Assembly (NCBI RefSeq): GCF_003309065.1
Contig: NZ_POAF01000004.1
Location: 1 to 64,000, forward strand
Direction of reading: 5' to 3'
Origin: Glutamicibacter soli
Lineage (GTDB): Bacteria > Actinomycetota > Actinomycetes > Actinomycetales > Micrococcaceae
DNA length: 64,000 nt
Positions 27,858 to 36,217 of the stretch are shown in pieces. A program made the position numbers and the translations under genes. Within the stretch, counting starts at the first letter, position 1; the number at the start of each line of letters is the position of its first letter. The notes below the pieces were generated by a model, which ran no database searches, was not told the origin of the DNA, and worked only from the letters and a program-made list of their open reading frames with translations.

Positions 27858-28654
27858 TAGAACGCAGCAGGCGTACTGCGGCGCTGGATCTCGCGCCCGG
27901 AGGGCTCATAGCCCAGCCGGCGGGTGATGGCGCTGGAGGCGATTTTCAGGTGCGGAACAATCAGGTTCAGCGACTCCTCGCCGCGCGGCACGATGGCCGA
28001 CAAGGTGGCCACCGCATGGTTCTTCTCCGTGAAGATCGGCACCGAGATGCCGCTGGATTCAGGGACGATGATGCCGCGCATGCTCACGTAGCCACGGCCG
28101 CGGATCTCGGCCAGGATGGCACGCAGCTTCTCCGGCTCGGTGACGGTGTCTTCGGTCAGCTTTTCCAGCCGCCGGGACAGGAACATCTCCTGGACCACCT
28201 CCTGCGCATAGGCCATGAACACCAGTCCGGCCGAGCAGCCGTGCACCGGCAACCGCCCCGCGATCTTGGTGATGTTCACGGTGGCGTCGTCCGCCGCCAG
28301 GCGCTCGATGTAGAGCACGTCGTTGCCCTCCAGGACGCCCAACGAGACGTGGCTGAACCCGTGGTTGATCAGGTCTTCCATGGGCGGCAGGGCAGCTTCG
28401 CGCAAAGAGGACGCCCGGGATCCGCGGGAGGCCAGCTCCCACAGCCGGTGCCCGTGGCGCAGCCGGCCCGCGGTATCGCGCACCAGCAGCCCTTCCAGCT
28501 CCAGCTCGCTGACCAGCCGGTAGACCGTGGATACCGGCAGGTCGACCGAGCGGGCGAGCTCCCGGAGGCCCAGGGCGGGGGAATCCTCGCCGAAGGCGGA
28601 CAGGATCCGCACCACGCGGTGGATTACCGATTCTCCAGATGGCGAGTTCGCCAT
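27857..28654 (-). CDS. IclR-family transcriptional regulator
   Basis: Controls catabolic operons in response to a pathway metabolite. The 265-residue protein has an N-terminal winged HTH (VIHRVVRILSAFGEDS, then LGLRELARSVDLPVSTVYRLVSELELEG at ~23-50) and a C-terminal effector domain (VSLGVLEGNDVLYIERL through GISVPIFTEKNHAVATLSA). It separates the leftward flavoprotein operon from the rightward SDR gene, and matching motifs lie on both sides, so it probably governs the whole cluster and itself. IclR members act as repressors or activators; which applies here is not visible. Confidence 0.92.
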   Translation of the reverse strand: MANSPSGESVIHRVVRILSAFGEDSPALGLRELARSVDLPVSTVYRLVSELELEGLLVRDTAGRLRHGHRLWELASRGSRASSLREAALPPMEDLINHGFSHVSLGVLEGNDVLYIERLAADDATVNITKIAGRLPVHGCSAGLVFMAYAQEVVQEMFLSRRLEKLTEDTVTEPEKLRAILAEIRGRGYVSMRGIIVPESSGISVPIFTEKNHAVATLSAIVPRGEESLNLIVPHLKIASSAITRRLGYEPSGREIQRRSTPAAF

Positions 28655-28693
28655 GACGCACCTGCCTCTCTGCCTGCGATCCTCAAGAATATA

Positions 28694-28707
28694 CCGTTGA
28701 ACGGAAC
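28694..28707 (-). promoter_or_regulatory. IclR-like operator half in the iclR/SDR divergent promoter
   Basis: CCGTTGAACGGAAC, containing the perfect palindrome CCGTT-G-AACGG (28694-28704), lies between divergent iclR and the SDR gene. Read on the minus strand it repeats the inner motif of the inverted repeat at 27813-27857 (GTTYCRTTCAACGG). Confidence 0.6.
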
Positions 28708-28748
28708 ATCGGGTTCTGCTGGCCGCACCGGCTCATAGCCTGAGTCGC

Positions 28749-29525
28749 ATGAATGCACAGATTTCCGCCGGCCGCGCAGCCGGCAAAGTAGTCCTCATTT
28801 CGGGAGCCGCCCAAGGCATGGGTGCATCGCACGCCCGGGTGCTGGCAAGCCATGGCGCGAGCGTCGTGATCGGCGACCTGCAGGAGCAGGCCGGGCGCGA
28901 GCTTGCCGCGTCGATCAACAAGGAGACCGGGCGCCAGGCGGCGGTCTTCGCGCCGTTGAACGTCACCAGCTTGGAGGACTGGGAACTGGCGGTGCGCACC
29001 GCGGTGGAAACTTTCGGACGCCTCGACGTGCTGGTGAACAACGCGGGCATCTACACCCCCGGCTCGGTGGAAAGCGCCAGCCTCGACGACTGGCACCGCA
29101 CCCTTGACATCGACCTGAACGGCACCTTCTACGGCATGCGCTCGGCGGTACCCGAACTGCGCAAGCAGGACACCTCGTCCATCATCAACATCTCGTCGAT
29201 CGCCGGCCTGACCGGATTCAAGAACCGGGCGGCGTACTCGGCCTCCAAATGGGCGGTACAGGGGCTGACCAAGACCTCGGCGCTGGACTTCGGCCCGGAC
29301 GGCATCCGCGTGAACTCGATCCACCCGGGCAGCGTGCAGACGCCGCTGACCGCCGGGCTCCAACGCGGTTTCGGCCAGGTGCCGGCCGGGCGTGCGGCGC
29401 AGGTCGAGGAGATCAGCTCCCTGGTGCTGTACCTGGCCAGCGACGAGTCCCGGTTCGTCTCCGGTTCCTCGATCGCCATCGATGGCGGCGAGACCGCGGG
29501 CAACAACCTGCGCCAGGATTCCTGA
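28749..29525 (+). CDS. Short-chain dehydrogenase/reductase
   Basis: NAD(P)-dependent oxidoreductase, 258 residues, resembling 3-alpha/20-beta-hydroxysteroid dehydrogenase and similar SDRs. Cofactor loop LISGAAQGMGASHARVL (~16-32) with Asp following VVIGD, NNAGIY at ~93-98, catalytic Ser in INISSIAGLTG and Tyr-Lys in AAYSASKWAV (~156-165). It is transcribed divergently from iclR across an intergenic region holding the shared motif, so it most likely belongs to the same pathway. Steroid-type similarity agrees with the KstD-like flavoproteins but does not prove the substrate. Confidence 0.88.
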   Translation: MNAQISAGRAAGKVVLISGAAQGMGASHARVLASHGASVVIGDLQEQAGRELAASINKETGRQAAVFAPLNVTSLEDWELAVRTAVETFGRLDVLVNNAGIYTPGSVESASLDDWHRTLDIDLNGTFYGMRSAVPELRKQDTSSIINISSIAGLTGFKNRAAYSASKWAVQGLTKTSALDFGPDGIRVNSIHPGSVQTPLTAGLQRGFGQVPAGRAAQVEEISSLVLYLASDESRFVSGSSIAIDGGETAGNNLRQDS

Positions 29526-29532
29526 GTCCCGG

Positions 29533-32500
29533 CTACCAGGGTTTGATCGGCACCTCGGCTCCGGCCTCGGCCTGCAGCGAGAGTACGTGGTCCAAGGTTG
29601 GACGCCCCTCGCGCAACGGTCCCTGGTCGTCTAGCGGCACCGTGACGGTTTCGTCCACCGGCAGATCCAGCTGCTCGCCGCGCACCCAGACCGGACGCGA
29701 ATGCGGCCCGCGCAGCGTGAAGTCGATGGACCGCTGGCGCAGCGTGATGTAGATGCGAGTGCCGTGCCAAGCCAGGCTGAAGCTCATGGAATTCCACTCC
29801 TGCGGCAGCCGGGGATCGAAGCAGAGCCTGTCGTCGTCGTCCCGCAGTCCGGCGAAGCCGTACACCAGTGCGGCCCAAACCCCGCCGGTGGAGGCGACAT
29901 GGACCCCGTCGGCCGTATTGCCGTGCAGGTTCTCCAAGTCCACGTTCAGCGCATGCTCGAAGTATTCCCACGCCAAATCGCGGTATCCCACCTCGGCGGC
30001 GAGGATCGACTGCACCGTGGCAGAGAGGGTCGAGTCGCCCGTGGTGAGCGGGTCGTAGTAGTTGAAATCGGCGAGCTTCTGCTCCGCGGTGAAATCGCTG
30101 GAGCGCAGCCACAGGGCGAGCACTGTATCGGCCTGCTTGATGACCTGGAAGCGGTAGATCACCAAGGGATGGTAGTGCAGCAGCAGCGGACGCTTGTCGG
30201 CGCCGGTGTTCTCCAGATCCCATACCTCGCGGTTCAAGAAATGCTCGTCCTGCGGGTGGATCCCCACCCTTTCCGAATACGGAATATGTATGCATGAAGC
30301 TGCATGTTCCCAAGTGGAGAGCTCCTCTGGGTGCAGATTCAGACGCTTGGACAAATCTTTGAAAGCCTTGGGATGGCGCTGCGCGAACTCTCCGAGCAAC
30401 TGGGCGCTGCGACGCAGGTTGAAGCGCGCCATGACATTGGTATAGAGGTTGTCGTTGACCACGGCGGTATATTCATCCGGGCCGGTCACCCCATGGATGT
30501 GGAAGCGTTCGTTCTCCCCGCTGCCACGCCAGAAGCCCAACGAAGACCACATGCGTGCGGTGCCCACCAGGATCTCCGCGCCACCGCCGATCAGGAATTC
30601 GTCGTCCTCCATCGCCGTCAGGTACCGGTTCATCGAATACACCACGTCCGCATTGATGTGGTATTGCGCGGTGCCGGCCGGGTAGTAGGCGCTGGCTTCC
30701 TCGCCGTTGATGGTGCGCCACGGGAAAAGCAACCCGTCCTCGTTCATGATCCGCGCACGGCGTTTGGCCGCCGGGATCATCGCCACACGCGCGCGCAGCG
30801 TGTTCCGGGCCCATTGCTGGTTGGTGTACGTCAGGAACGGCAGGACGTAGATCTCGGTGTCCCAGAAGTAGTGCCCCGAGTAGCCGTTGCCGCTGACCCC
30901 CTTGGCGCTGATTCCCATGCCGTCCGCGCGGGCCGAAGCCTGGGCCAGCTGGAACAGGTTCCAGCGGATTTTGCGCTGCAGGGACTTGTCCTTGCTGTCC
31001 ACCACGACATCGCTGCGCTCCCAGTAGGCTGCCATGAAATCGCGCTGGGCCCGGAAGTGCGCATCAATGCCGCGCGGCACCAGGTGGTTCAGCGCGCGGT
31101 TGGCGCGCTGCAGCATCTCTTCGGCGGGGTGGCGCCGCGAGCAGTGGAAGACCGCGAACTTCGCCACGCGCACCCCCTGTCCGGCATCCAGCCGGGCGGT
31201 GGCCACCTCTTCGGCGCGTTCCTCGTTCACCGTGCGGGTGAGGTCCACCAGTGGTGCCCCGCCCCCGGTGGTGGTGACCTGGTGCTCGACCATGGCGGCT
31301 ACCGACATGCCGGATCCGGCCACGTCATAGGAAATGCCCATGCGGGCCCCGTCGCGGCGGTGCCCTGCCGAGCTCAGCGGGTTCACGCTGGCCTCGTCCG
31401 CGCGGCGCGGGTCGAAGGCCGGCCCCGAGGCGTCCAGCTCGCCTGGCGAGGCCACCGCACGCTGGGAGCGGTAGCCGATCAAGGAAGACTGCACGATCAC
31501 GTTGGCCGGGGCGTCCAGCAAGCGCACATGCAGGTCCTGCAGGGCCAGGTGCCGGTCGGAGAAGGAGATCATGGTGCGCGCGGTGACCGCGACGCGGTGC
31601 CCCTCGGCGGTGCGCCAGAGGCTGGTGGCCACCAGCGTGCCGTCCCGGAAGTCCAGCCGCAGGTCGTCGCGCAGCATTTCGGTGCGCCCGATTTCCAGCG
31701 CCTCGTCGTTGATGAATACGCGCAGGGTGCGGAAGTCCGGGGCGCTGATCATGGTCTGTCCGGTCTCGGCCAGACCGAAGGCGCCCTCCGCGTGGCGGAT
31801 CTGCCAGGTCTCGTGCAGCCCGTTGATGAAGGTCCCGCCGACCTGCTCGCCCAGCCCGATCTGCGCGGAGCGGCAGCCCAGGAAGCCGTTGCCCAGCGAG
31901 AAGACGGTGTCCTGGGCCCCGTTCTCGTCGCGCCCGGCGTCGCGGGTGATGGACCACGGGTCGTATTCCCAGGCGTCGGCCGCCTGCTCGGAGACCAGCT
32001 CGGACAAGTCGCCGACCACGAAGTGCGCGCCGGAGGCCATCAGGTCGGCCTCGTTGTCCTCGCGGGCCACGCCGACCACCATGAAGCCGCCGCGCCGGGC
32101 CGCACTGACCCCGCTGGAGGCGTCCTCGATGACCACGCATTCCTCCGGGCGCCAGCCCAAGTCGCGGGCGGTGGCCAGGAAGGTGTCGGGCTCGGGTTTC
32201 CCGGCCAGCTGGCGGGAGGCGGCCTCGGTGCCTCCCATGACCGTGGGGATCAGTTCGCCCAGGCCGGATCCTGCCAGCACTGCCTTGGCGTTGCGCGAGG
32301 AGGAAACCACCGCGACGTCCAGGCCCGCGGCCAGCACCTGCCGCAGGTAGGCCAGCGACCCGGCATAGGGTTCGATGCCGTCGCGCTCCAGCACGGCGGT
32401 GAACACGCTGTTCTTCATGTTGCCCAGGGCGCAGACACTGCCGTAGCCCGGCGCGTCGTCCGGGGTTCCCCAGGGCAGCTCGATGCCGCGCGAACCGAGC

Positions 32501-32721
32501 AGCGCCGCGACCCCGTCGTAGCGGGGGCGCCCGTCCAGCAGGCGGAAGTAGTCGGACTCGGTATAGGGGTCCAGCTCGGGGTGCTCGGCCGCGAGGTAGC
32601 CGGAGAAGAGCTCGTGCCAGGCCGAGCGGTGCAGCAGCGCGGTCGGCGTCAGGACGCCGTCCAGGTCGAACAGGACGGCCTTGTAGTCACGGTGCCGGTA
32701 GCTGGGGCGAAAATCGTTCAC
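29533..32721 (-). CDS. Fused beta-phosphoglucomutase-like HAD and GH65 glycoside phosphorylase
   Basis: A 1062-residue bifunctional protein. Residues ~14-245 form a HAD phosphomutase domain: nucleophile loop LFDLDGVLTPTALLH, VVSSSRNAKAVL, GKPEPDTFL and VIEDASSGVSAARRGG. Residues ~255-1060 are GH65 (maltose, trehalose or kojibiose phosphorylase type). It has YFWDTEIYVLPF, GTAQYHINADV, the catalytic acid in VTGPDEYTAVVNDNLYTN, and the phosphate-binding IKQADTVLAL. Together they would split a disaccharide with phosphate and convert the beta-glucose 1-phosphate to glucose 6-phosphate. Such single-chain fusions occur in actinobacteria. Which disaccharide is used cannot be told. Confidence 0.93.
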   Translation of the reverse strand: MNDFRPSYRHRDYKAVLFDLDGVLTPTALLHRSAWHELFSGYLAAEHPELDPYTESDYFRLLDGRPRYDGVAALLGSRGIELPWGTPDDAPGYGSVCALGNMKNSVFTAVLERDGIEPYAGSLAYLRQVLAAGLDVAVVSSSRNAKAVLAGSGLGELIPTVMGGTEAASRQLAGKPEPDTFLATARDLGWRPEECVVIEDASSGVSAARRGGFMVVGVAREDNEADLMASGAHFVVGDLSELVSEQAADAWEYDPWSITRDAGRDENGAQDTVFSLGNGFLGCRSAQIGLGEQVGGTFINGLHETWQIRHAEGAFGLAETGQTMISAPDFRTLRVFINDEALEIGRTEMLRDDLRLDFRDGTLVATSLWRTAEGHRVAVTARTMISFSDRHLALQDLHVRLLDAPANVIVQSSLIGYRSQRAVASPGELDASGPAFDPRRADEASVNPLSSAGHRRDGARMGISYDVAGSGMSVAAMVEHQVTTTGGGAPLVDLTRTVNEERAEEVATARLDAGQGVRVAKFAVFHCSRRHPAEEMLQRANRALNHLVPRGIDAHFRAQRDFMAAYWERSDVVVDSKDKSLQRKIRWNLFQLAQASARADGMGISAKGVSGNGYSGHYFWDTEIYVLPFLTYTNQQWARNTLRARVAMIPAAKRRARIMNEDGLLFPWRTINGEEASAYYPAGTAQYHINADVVYSMNRYLTAMEDDEFLIGGGAEILVGTARMWSSLGFWRGSGENERFHIHGVTGPDEYTAVVNDNLYTNVMARFNLRRSAQLLGEFAQRHPKAFKDLSKRLNLHPEELSTWEHAASCIHIPYSERVGIHPQDEHFLNREVWDLENTGADKRPLLLHYHPLVIYRFQVIKQADTVLALWLRSSDFTAEQKLADFNYYDPLTTGDSTLSATVQSILAAEVGYRDLAWEYFEHALNVDLENLHGNTADGVHVASTGGVWAALVYGFAGLRDDDDRLCFDPRLPQEWNSMSFSLAWHGTRIYITLRQRSIDFTLRGPHSRPVWVRGEQLDLPVDETVTVPLDDQGPLREGRPTLDHVLSLQAEAGAEVPIKPW

Positions 32722-32782
32722 GATCGAAATCCTTCGACAGAGGGGGCGAATTGCTGGCCGTGATTCCTACGGTAGCAACTCA

Positions 32783-32810
32783 TTGCGCACTTGACCCGGC
32801 ATACTACGAT
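32783..32810 (+). promoter_or_regulatory. Probable promoter for a leaderless transcript
   Basis: TTGCGC (32783-32788), a 16-bp spacer and TACGAT (32805-32810), ending 7 nt before the GTG at 32818. No Shine-Dalgarno sequence is present, so transcription probably starts at the start codon. Confidence 0.45.
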
Positions 32811-32817
32811 TAAGAAC

Positions 32818-33795
32818 GTGGCTCAGTGGATAGATGTGTGGAATAGCGAAGACTGGCGTGAAGCTGCCGCCGAATGGATCGACCAGGCGTGCAGCGCCTA
32901 CAACATTTCGCGGGTTGGCGGCCCGGACTTCTGGCCTGCCAGCCTGCACCAGATCTCGGCGCTGGTGCAGACCGACGCGGCCGACCTGATCTTCAGCGCC
33001 AACGCGCCGGGGCTGGCCGCCGAGGCGGCGGCGACCGTGAAGGCCGGTGAACTGCTGCCGGACCGCGTGGTCATGCCGCTGGCGATCGACCGCATGGCCG
33101 GGTACATGCTCAGCCCCGACTTCGGGCACACCCTGATCGAGCTGGGCAATTCGGTGGAGAACTGGGAGCTGGCGTTGGCCTCGCTCGGCTCCTTCCAGGT
33201 GGCGCTCATGGGCCACGAGGAGGATTTCTTCAACGCCGGGGTGACCGTGGTGGATCCGCAGTTCCTGCCCGAGCAGTTCGAGCAGGCGCTGATGCTGCAC
33301 GTCTCGCTGGACCCCGCCCACCCGCTGTACCTGGATCCCGCCCGCGCCGATGCGCTGGTCGCCAACGTCGACGCGCTCTCCCGCGCGGCCCAGGCCCTGC
33401 ATGCCGGTCCGGTGCCGTTGAGCCTGGAGCACGGCGGCTTCGATTTGGCGCAGGTCGTGGTCCCGGCCGAGCCGGGCGAGCACGGACGCATCCTGAACCT
33501 GGGCGCGGCCCATTGGGCGCACCCGTTCTCCTCGCTGGCAGCCCCGCTGGCGGCAATGAGCGAGGCGTGGAACTGCAGCCTGGAGGACGAGCGGGTCATG
33601 CGCGCGCTGGCGGCCTACCTGAACGAGTTCTCCGCCTACGGCAGCGCGGACGACCTCTACGACCTGGTGGCCCCGGCCTGCCTGGTAGCTCCGCTGTCGC
33701 AGCATGAAACCTGGCTGCGCCTGCTGCTGGACGCCGGGGACGAGCAGCTCAAGGAGAATGCCGCGCTGGTGCTGGATACGCTCGCGCTGGCCTAG
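32818..33795 (+). CDS. Aminoglycoside-phosphotransferase-like protein lacking catalytic residues
   Basis: A 325-residue protein that follows the layout of actinobacterial APH-like kinases. IFSANAPGLAAEAAATV aligns with the usual Lys-containing nucleotide-binding strand, and VMPLAIDRMAGYMLSPDFGHTL with the P-x-P-L-A-V-D...D-G-G-T-L region. The C-terminal LSLEHGGFDLAQVVV lies where HGD-x-x-x-x-N is expected, and ILNLGAAHWAHPFSSLAAPL where DWG-x-x-x-x-x-HPF is expected. The catalytic Asp, the metal-binding Asn and the second Asp are therefore replaced, and the Lys is Ser/Ala. Most likely a pseudokinase or binding protein. GTG 32818 is chosen over TTG 32791 because it fits the leaderless promoter. 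Confidence 0.65.
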   Translation: MAQWIDVWNSEDWREAAAEWIDQACSAYNISRVGGPDFWPASLHQISALVQTDAADLIFSANAPGLAAEAAATVKAGELLPDRVVMPLAIDRMAGYMLSPDFGHTLIELGNSVENWELALASLGSFQVALMGHEEDFFNAGVTVVDPQFLPEQFEQALMLHVSLDPAHPLYLDPARADALVANVDALSRAAQALHAGPVPLSLEHGGFDLAQVVVPAEPGEHGRILNLGAAHWAHPFSSLAAPLAAMSEAWNCSLEDERVMRALAAYLNEFSAYGSADDLYDLVAPACLVAPLSQHETWLRLLLDAGDEQLKENAALVLDTLALA

Positions 33796-34517
33796 GCCTG
33801 CGCGCCGAGCACCTTCACCAGCAGCGCCGCGTCGTCGCTCATGATGGCGTCGACGCCGCGGGCGGCCAGCAGCCGCATGGTCGGCTCGTCGTTGACGACC
33901 CACACGTGCACCTGCGCCCCGGCGCGCTGCACCGCGCGCACGAAGCGGGATGTGGCCATCGGGATGGCGCCCTGTTTCAGCGGGACCTGCACGGCCCAGA
34001 AATCCCTGACCAGCCGGCGCGGAACACGCCCGAACAGGTGCGCGCACAGCCAGATCAGCACCATCTGGCGCCGCCCCGGCGAGCGCCTCACCGGCTTGGA
34101 GAGCAACGCGGCGACCGCGGCGCTGCGCCGGGTGTCGAAGGACGCCAGCGCAATGGAGCCGTGCGCCCGGCGCCGCTCGATGAGCTGTGCCAGCGGGCCG
34201 ATGACGTGATCGTCCTTGACGTCCAGGTTCAGCAGGGCGTGCGGGAAGGCGTCCAGCAGCGTCTCGAGGGTGCACAGCGGCTGGCCCCCGGCGCGCACCT
34301 GAGCCAGCTGCGCATCCGAGTGGTCGTTGAAGCGCCCGGCGGCGTCGGTGACCCGGTCCAGGGTCTGATCGTGGAACAGGTAGACGGTGCCGTCCGCGGA
34401 AGCATGCACGTCGGATTCCAGGTGGTCGATTCCCAGCTCCACCGCCCGCTGGAAGGCAATCAGGGTGTTCTCCTCCAGCCCGGTGCGCACCCCGCGGTGG
34501 GTGAAGGCGCGGGTCAT
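33792..34517 (-). CDS. Glycerophosphodiester phosphodiesterase
   Basis: Hydrolyses glycerophosphodiesters to glycerol 3-phosphate and an alcohol. A 241-residue GDPD/TIM-barrel protein with no signal peptide, so cytosolic. The catalytic set is visible at the N-terminus: THRGVRTGLEENTLIAF (His-Arg and Glu-Asn), HLESDVHASADG (Glu, Asp) and VYLFHDQTLDRVT (second His). ATG 34517 is chosen since the family start MTRAFTHRG begins there and it overlaps the HAD stop by 4 nt. The stop is shared as CTAG with the convergent pseudokinase-like gene. Confidence 0.92.
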   Translation of the reverse strand: MTRAFTHRGVRTGLEENTLIAFQRAVELGIDHLESDVHASADGTVYLFHDQTLDRVTDAAGRFNDHSDAQLAQVRAGGQPLCTLETLLDAFPHALLNLDVKDDHVIGPLAQLIERRRAHGSIALASFDTRRSAAVAALLSKPVRRSPGRRQMVLIWLCAHLFGRVPRRLVRDFWAVQVPLKQGAIPMATSRFVRAVQRAGAQVHVWVVNDEPTMRLLAARGVDAIMSDDAALLVKVLGAQA

Positions 34518-35308
34518 GGCAGCAGGCCCTCGATGACCTGGGCGACGCCGTCCTCTTCCAGCGGCGGGGCCACGTGGCGGGCCGAGGCCAGGGTGAGCGG
34601 GTGCCCGGAGGCCATGGCGTAGCCGTGGCCGGCGAACTGCAGCATCTCGATGTCGTTGGGCATGTCCCCGAAGGCCATCACCTCGTGGGCGCCGATGCCC
34701 AGCCGGCGGCAGTATTCGTCCAGCGTGGTGGCCTTGTGGATGTCCACGTGCGCCATCTCCAGCAGCGAGACGTCGAAGGCGGAGTGGGTCACCGAGAGCA
34801 GGCTGCCCAGCTGCGGGGCGACCGCGGCGTAGAAGTCGTCCATCGCCATGCGCGGGGAGCGGGCCAGGAACTTCACGATGCCCTCGGCCTCGATCTCGTC
34901 GCTGGACAGGTCCAGCGGAGCCTGCACGCCGAAGTTGTGGTGGCGGTCGGCGAAGCCCTCGCCCAGGTGCAGCCCCTTGGTGGTTTCCGCCGCGAACGCC
35001 GCGTGGGGCTCGTGGTCGAGGATGATGCGCGCGGCCTGCCTGGCGGTTTCCACCGGCAGCGTGCGCGACCAGATGACCTGGTCGTGCTCCAGGTCGTAGA
35101 GCAGCGCCCCGTTGGAGCAGATGACGGTTCCCATCTCCCCGAAGGACTCGATCACCGGGGTCAGCCAGCGGAACGGGCGCCCGGTGACGAACACGATCTG
35201 GATGCCAGCGTCCCTGGCGGCGAGGAACGCCTGCCGGGTGCGGCCGCTGATCGTTCCGTCGTGGTTGACGATGGTTCCGTCCAGGTCCGAGGCAATCAGC
35301 TTGATCAT
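34514..35308 (-). CDS. HAD-superfamily (Cof-type) hydrolase
   Basis: Predicted cytosolic phosphatase of 264 residues. Motif I is SDLDGTIVNHDGTIS (~7-21), motif II VTGRPFRW (~41-48), and motif IV MAFGDMPNDIEMLQFAG (~212-228) with the Asp pair for Mg2+. It has the Cof C2 cap and is related in design to the gene at 93-923. It sits between a PfkB sugar kinase (zero bp gap) and a GDPD (4-nt overlap), hinting at dephosphorylation of a sugar or glycerol phosphate; exact substrate unknown. Confidence 0.9.
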   Translation of the reverse strand: MIKLIASDLDGTIVNHDGTISGRTRQAFLAARDAGIQIVFVTGRPFRWLTPVIESFGEMGTVICSNGALLYDLEHDQVIWSRTLPVETARQAARIILDHEPHAAFAAETTKGLHLGEGFADRHHNFGVQAPLDLSSDEIEAEGIVKFLARSPRMAMDDFYAAVAPQLGSLLSVTHSAFDVSLLEMAHVDIHKATTLDEYCRRLGIGAHEVMAFGDMPNDIEMLQFAGHGYAMASGHPLTLASARHVAPPLEEDGVAQVIEGLLP

Positions 35309-36208
35309 CTACAGCTCCTCGCGGCGCGGCGGGTTGGCGCCTGCGCGCTGCACCGTCACCGAAGCGGCGCGCGAGGCGAAGTCCAGCGCCTGGGCCAGCT
35401 GGCCGACCTGCAGGTCCGCCAGCTTGGCGCGGTTTGCCGCGCCGAGCGTGCCGTGCTCGGCCAGCCAGCACAGCAGCGCCGCGGTGAACGTGTCGCCGGC
35501 GCCCACGGTGTCCGCGACCTCCACGGCCGAGGATTCATGGGCGGTGTCGCCGGCGCGCACCACGCCCCAGGAGCCGCGCGAGCCGGAGGTCGCCACGATC
35601 AGCGCCGGTCCCAGCGCCAGCCAGGCGCGGGCCGAATCCTGCACCGAGCGCATCGGGTAGAGCCATTTCAGGTCGATGCCGGAGACGCGGACCACGTCGG
35701 CCTGGCCGACGAACTGCTCCACCTGGGCGACGGTCTGCGCGTGGCTGGAGACCAGCGAGGGGCGCAGGTTCGGGTCGTAGCTGATGGTCGCATGGGCGCG
35801 GGCCGCGGCGAGCAGCGGCAGCAGCTCCTCGGGGCTGAACAGCGTGGCGATGGAGCCGGTGTGCACCAGCTCGGTGTCCTGCGGCAGCTCGGGGCCGATT
35901 TTCGGCATCTGCCAGTAGGCGTTGAAGGTGAAGCTGGCCCCGCCGGCCGGGTCCAGGATGCCGTGGGCCAGCACTGTCGGTTCGCTGTCCTTGCCGCCGA
36001 TGTAGCGCACGTCGTTGCCGGCCAGGTAGGACTCGATCTTGCGGCCGTTCTCGTCGTCCCCCCAGCGGGAGATCAGGGTGCCCGGGTAGCCCAGCCGGGC
36101 CAGCGAAACCGCCACGTTCAGCGGAGATCCGCCCACGAATTCCTGGGCCGGGGCGATGCCTGAGGCCAAGACATCGACGAGCGCTTCGCCGATGACGGTC
36201 GGGTTCAT
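35309..36208 (-). CDS. PfkB-family carbohydrate kinase (fructokinase type)
   Basis: Phosphorylates a sugar with ATP; 299 residues, ribokinase fold. The N-terminal sugar-binding GEALVDVLASG and GGSPLNVAVSLARLG (~27-41) resemble fructokinases. The C-terminal signature VGAGDTFTAALLCWLAEHG (~237-255) holds the catalytic Asp and the anion hole. It is directly followed by the HAD gene with no gap and then GDPD; the upstream alpha/beta hydrolase is 9 bp away, so all four likely share one transcript. Sugar specificity is inferred only from similarity. Confidence 0.9.
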   Translation of the reverse strand: MNPTVIGEALVDVLASGIAPAQEFVGGSPLNVAVSLARLGYPGTLISRWGDDENGRKIESYLAGNDVRYIGGKDSEPTVLAHGILDPAGGASFTFNAYWQMPKIGPELPQDTELVHTGSIATLFSPEELLPLLAAARAHATISYDPNLRPSLVSSHAQTVAQVEQFVGQADVVRVSGIDLKWLYPMRSVQDSARAWLALGPALIVATSGSRGSWGVVRAGDTAHESSAVEVADTVGAGDTFTAALLCWLAEHGTLGAANRAKLADLQVGQLAQALDFASRAASVTVQRAGANPPRREEL

Positions 36209-36217
36209 GTTGCTCCT

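Noticed and set aside
30304-32763. Long open frame antisense to the GH65 fusion
   Set aside because: Shadow frame with low-complexity Val/Gly/Gln/Arg content; the GH65 and HAD motifs on the other strand are decisive.
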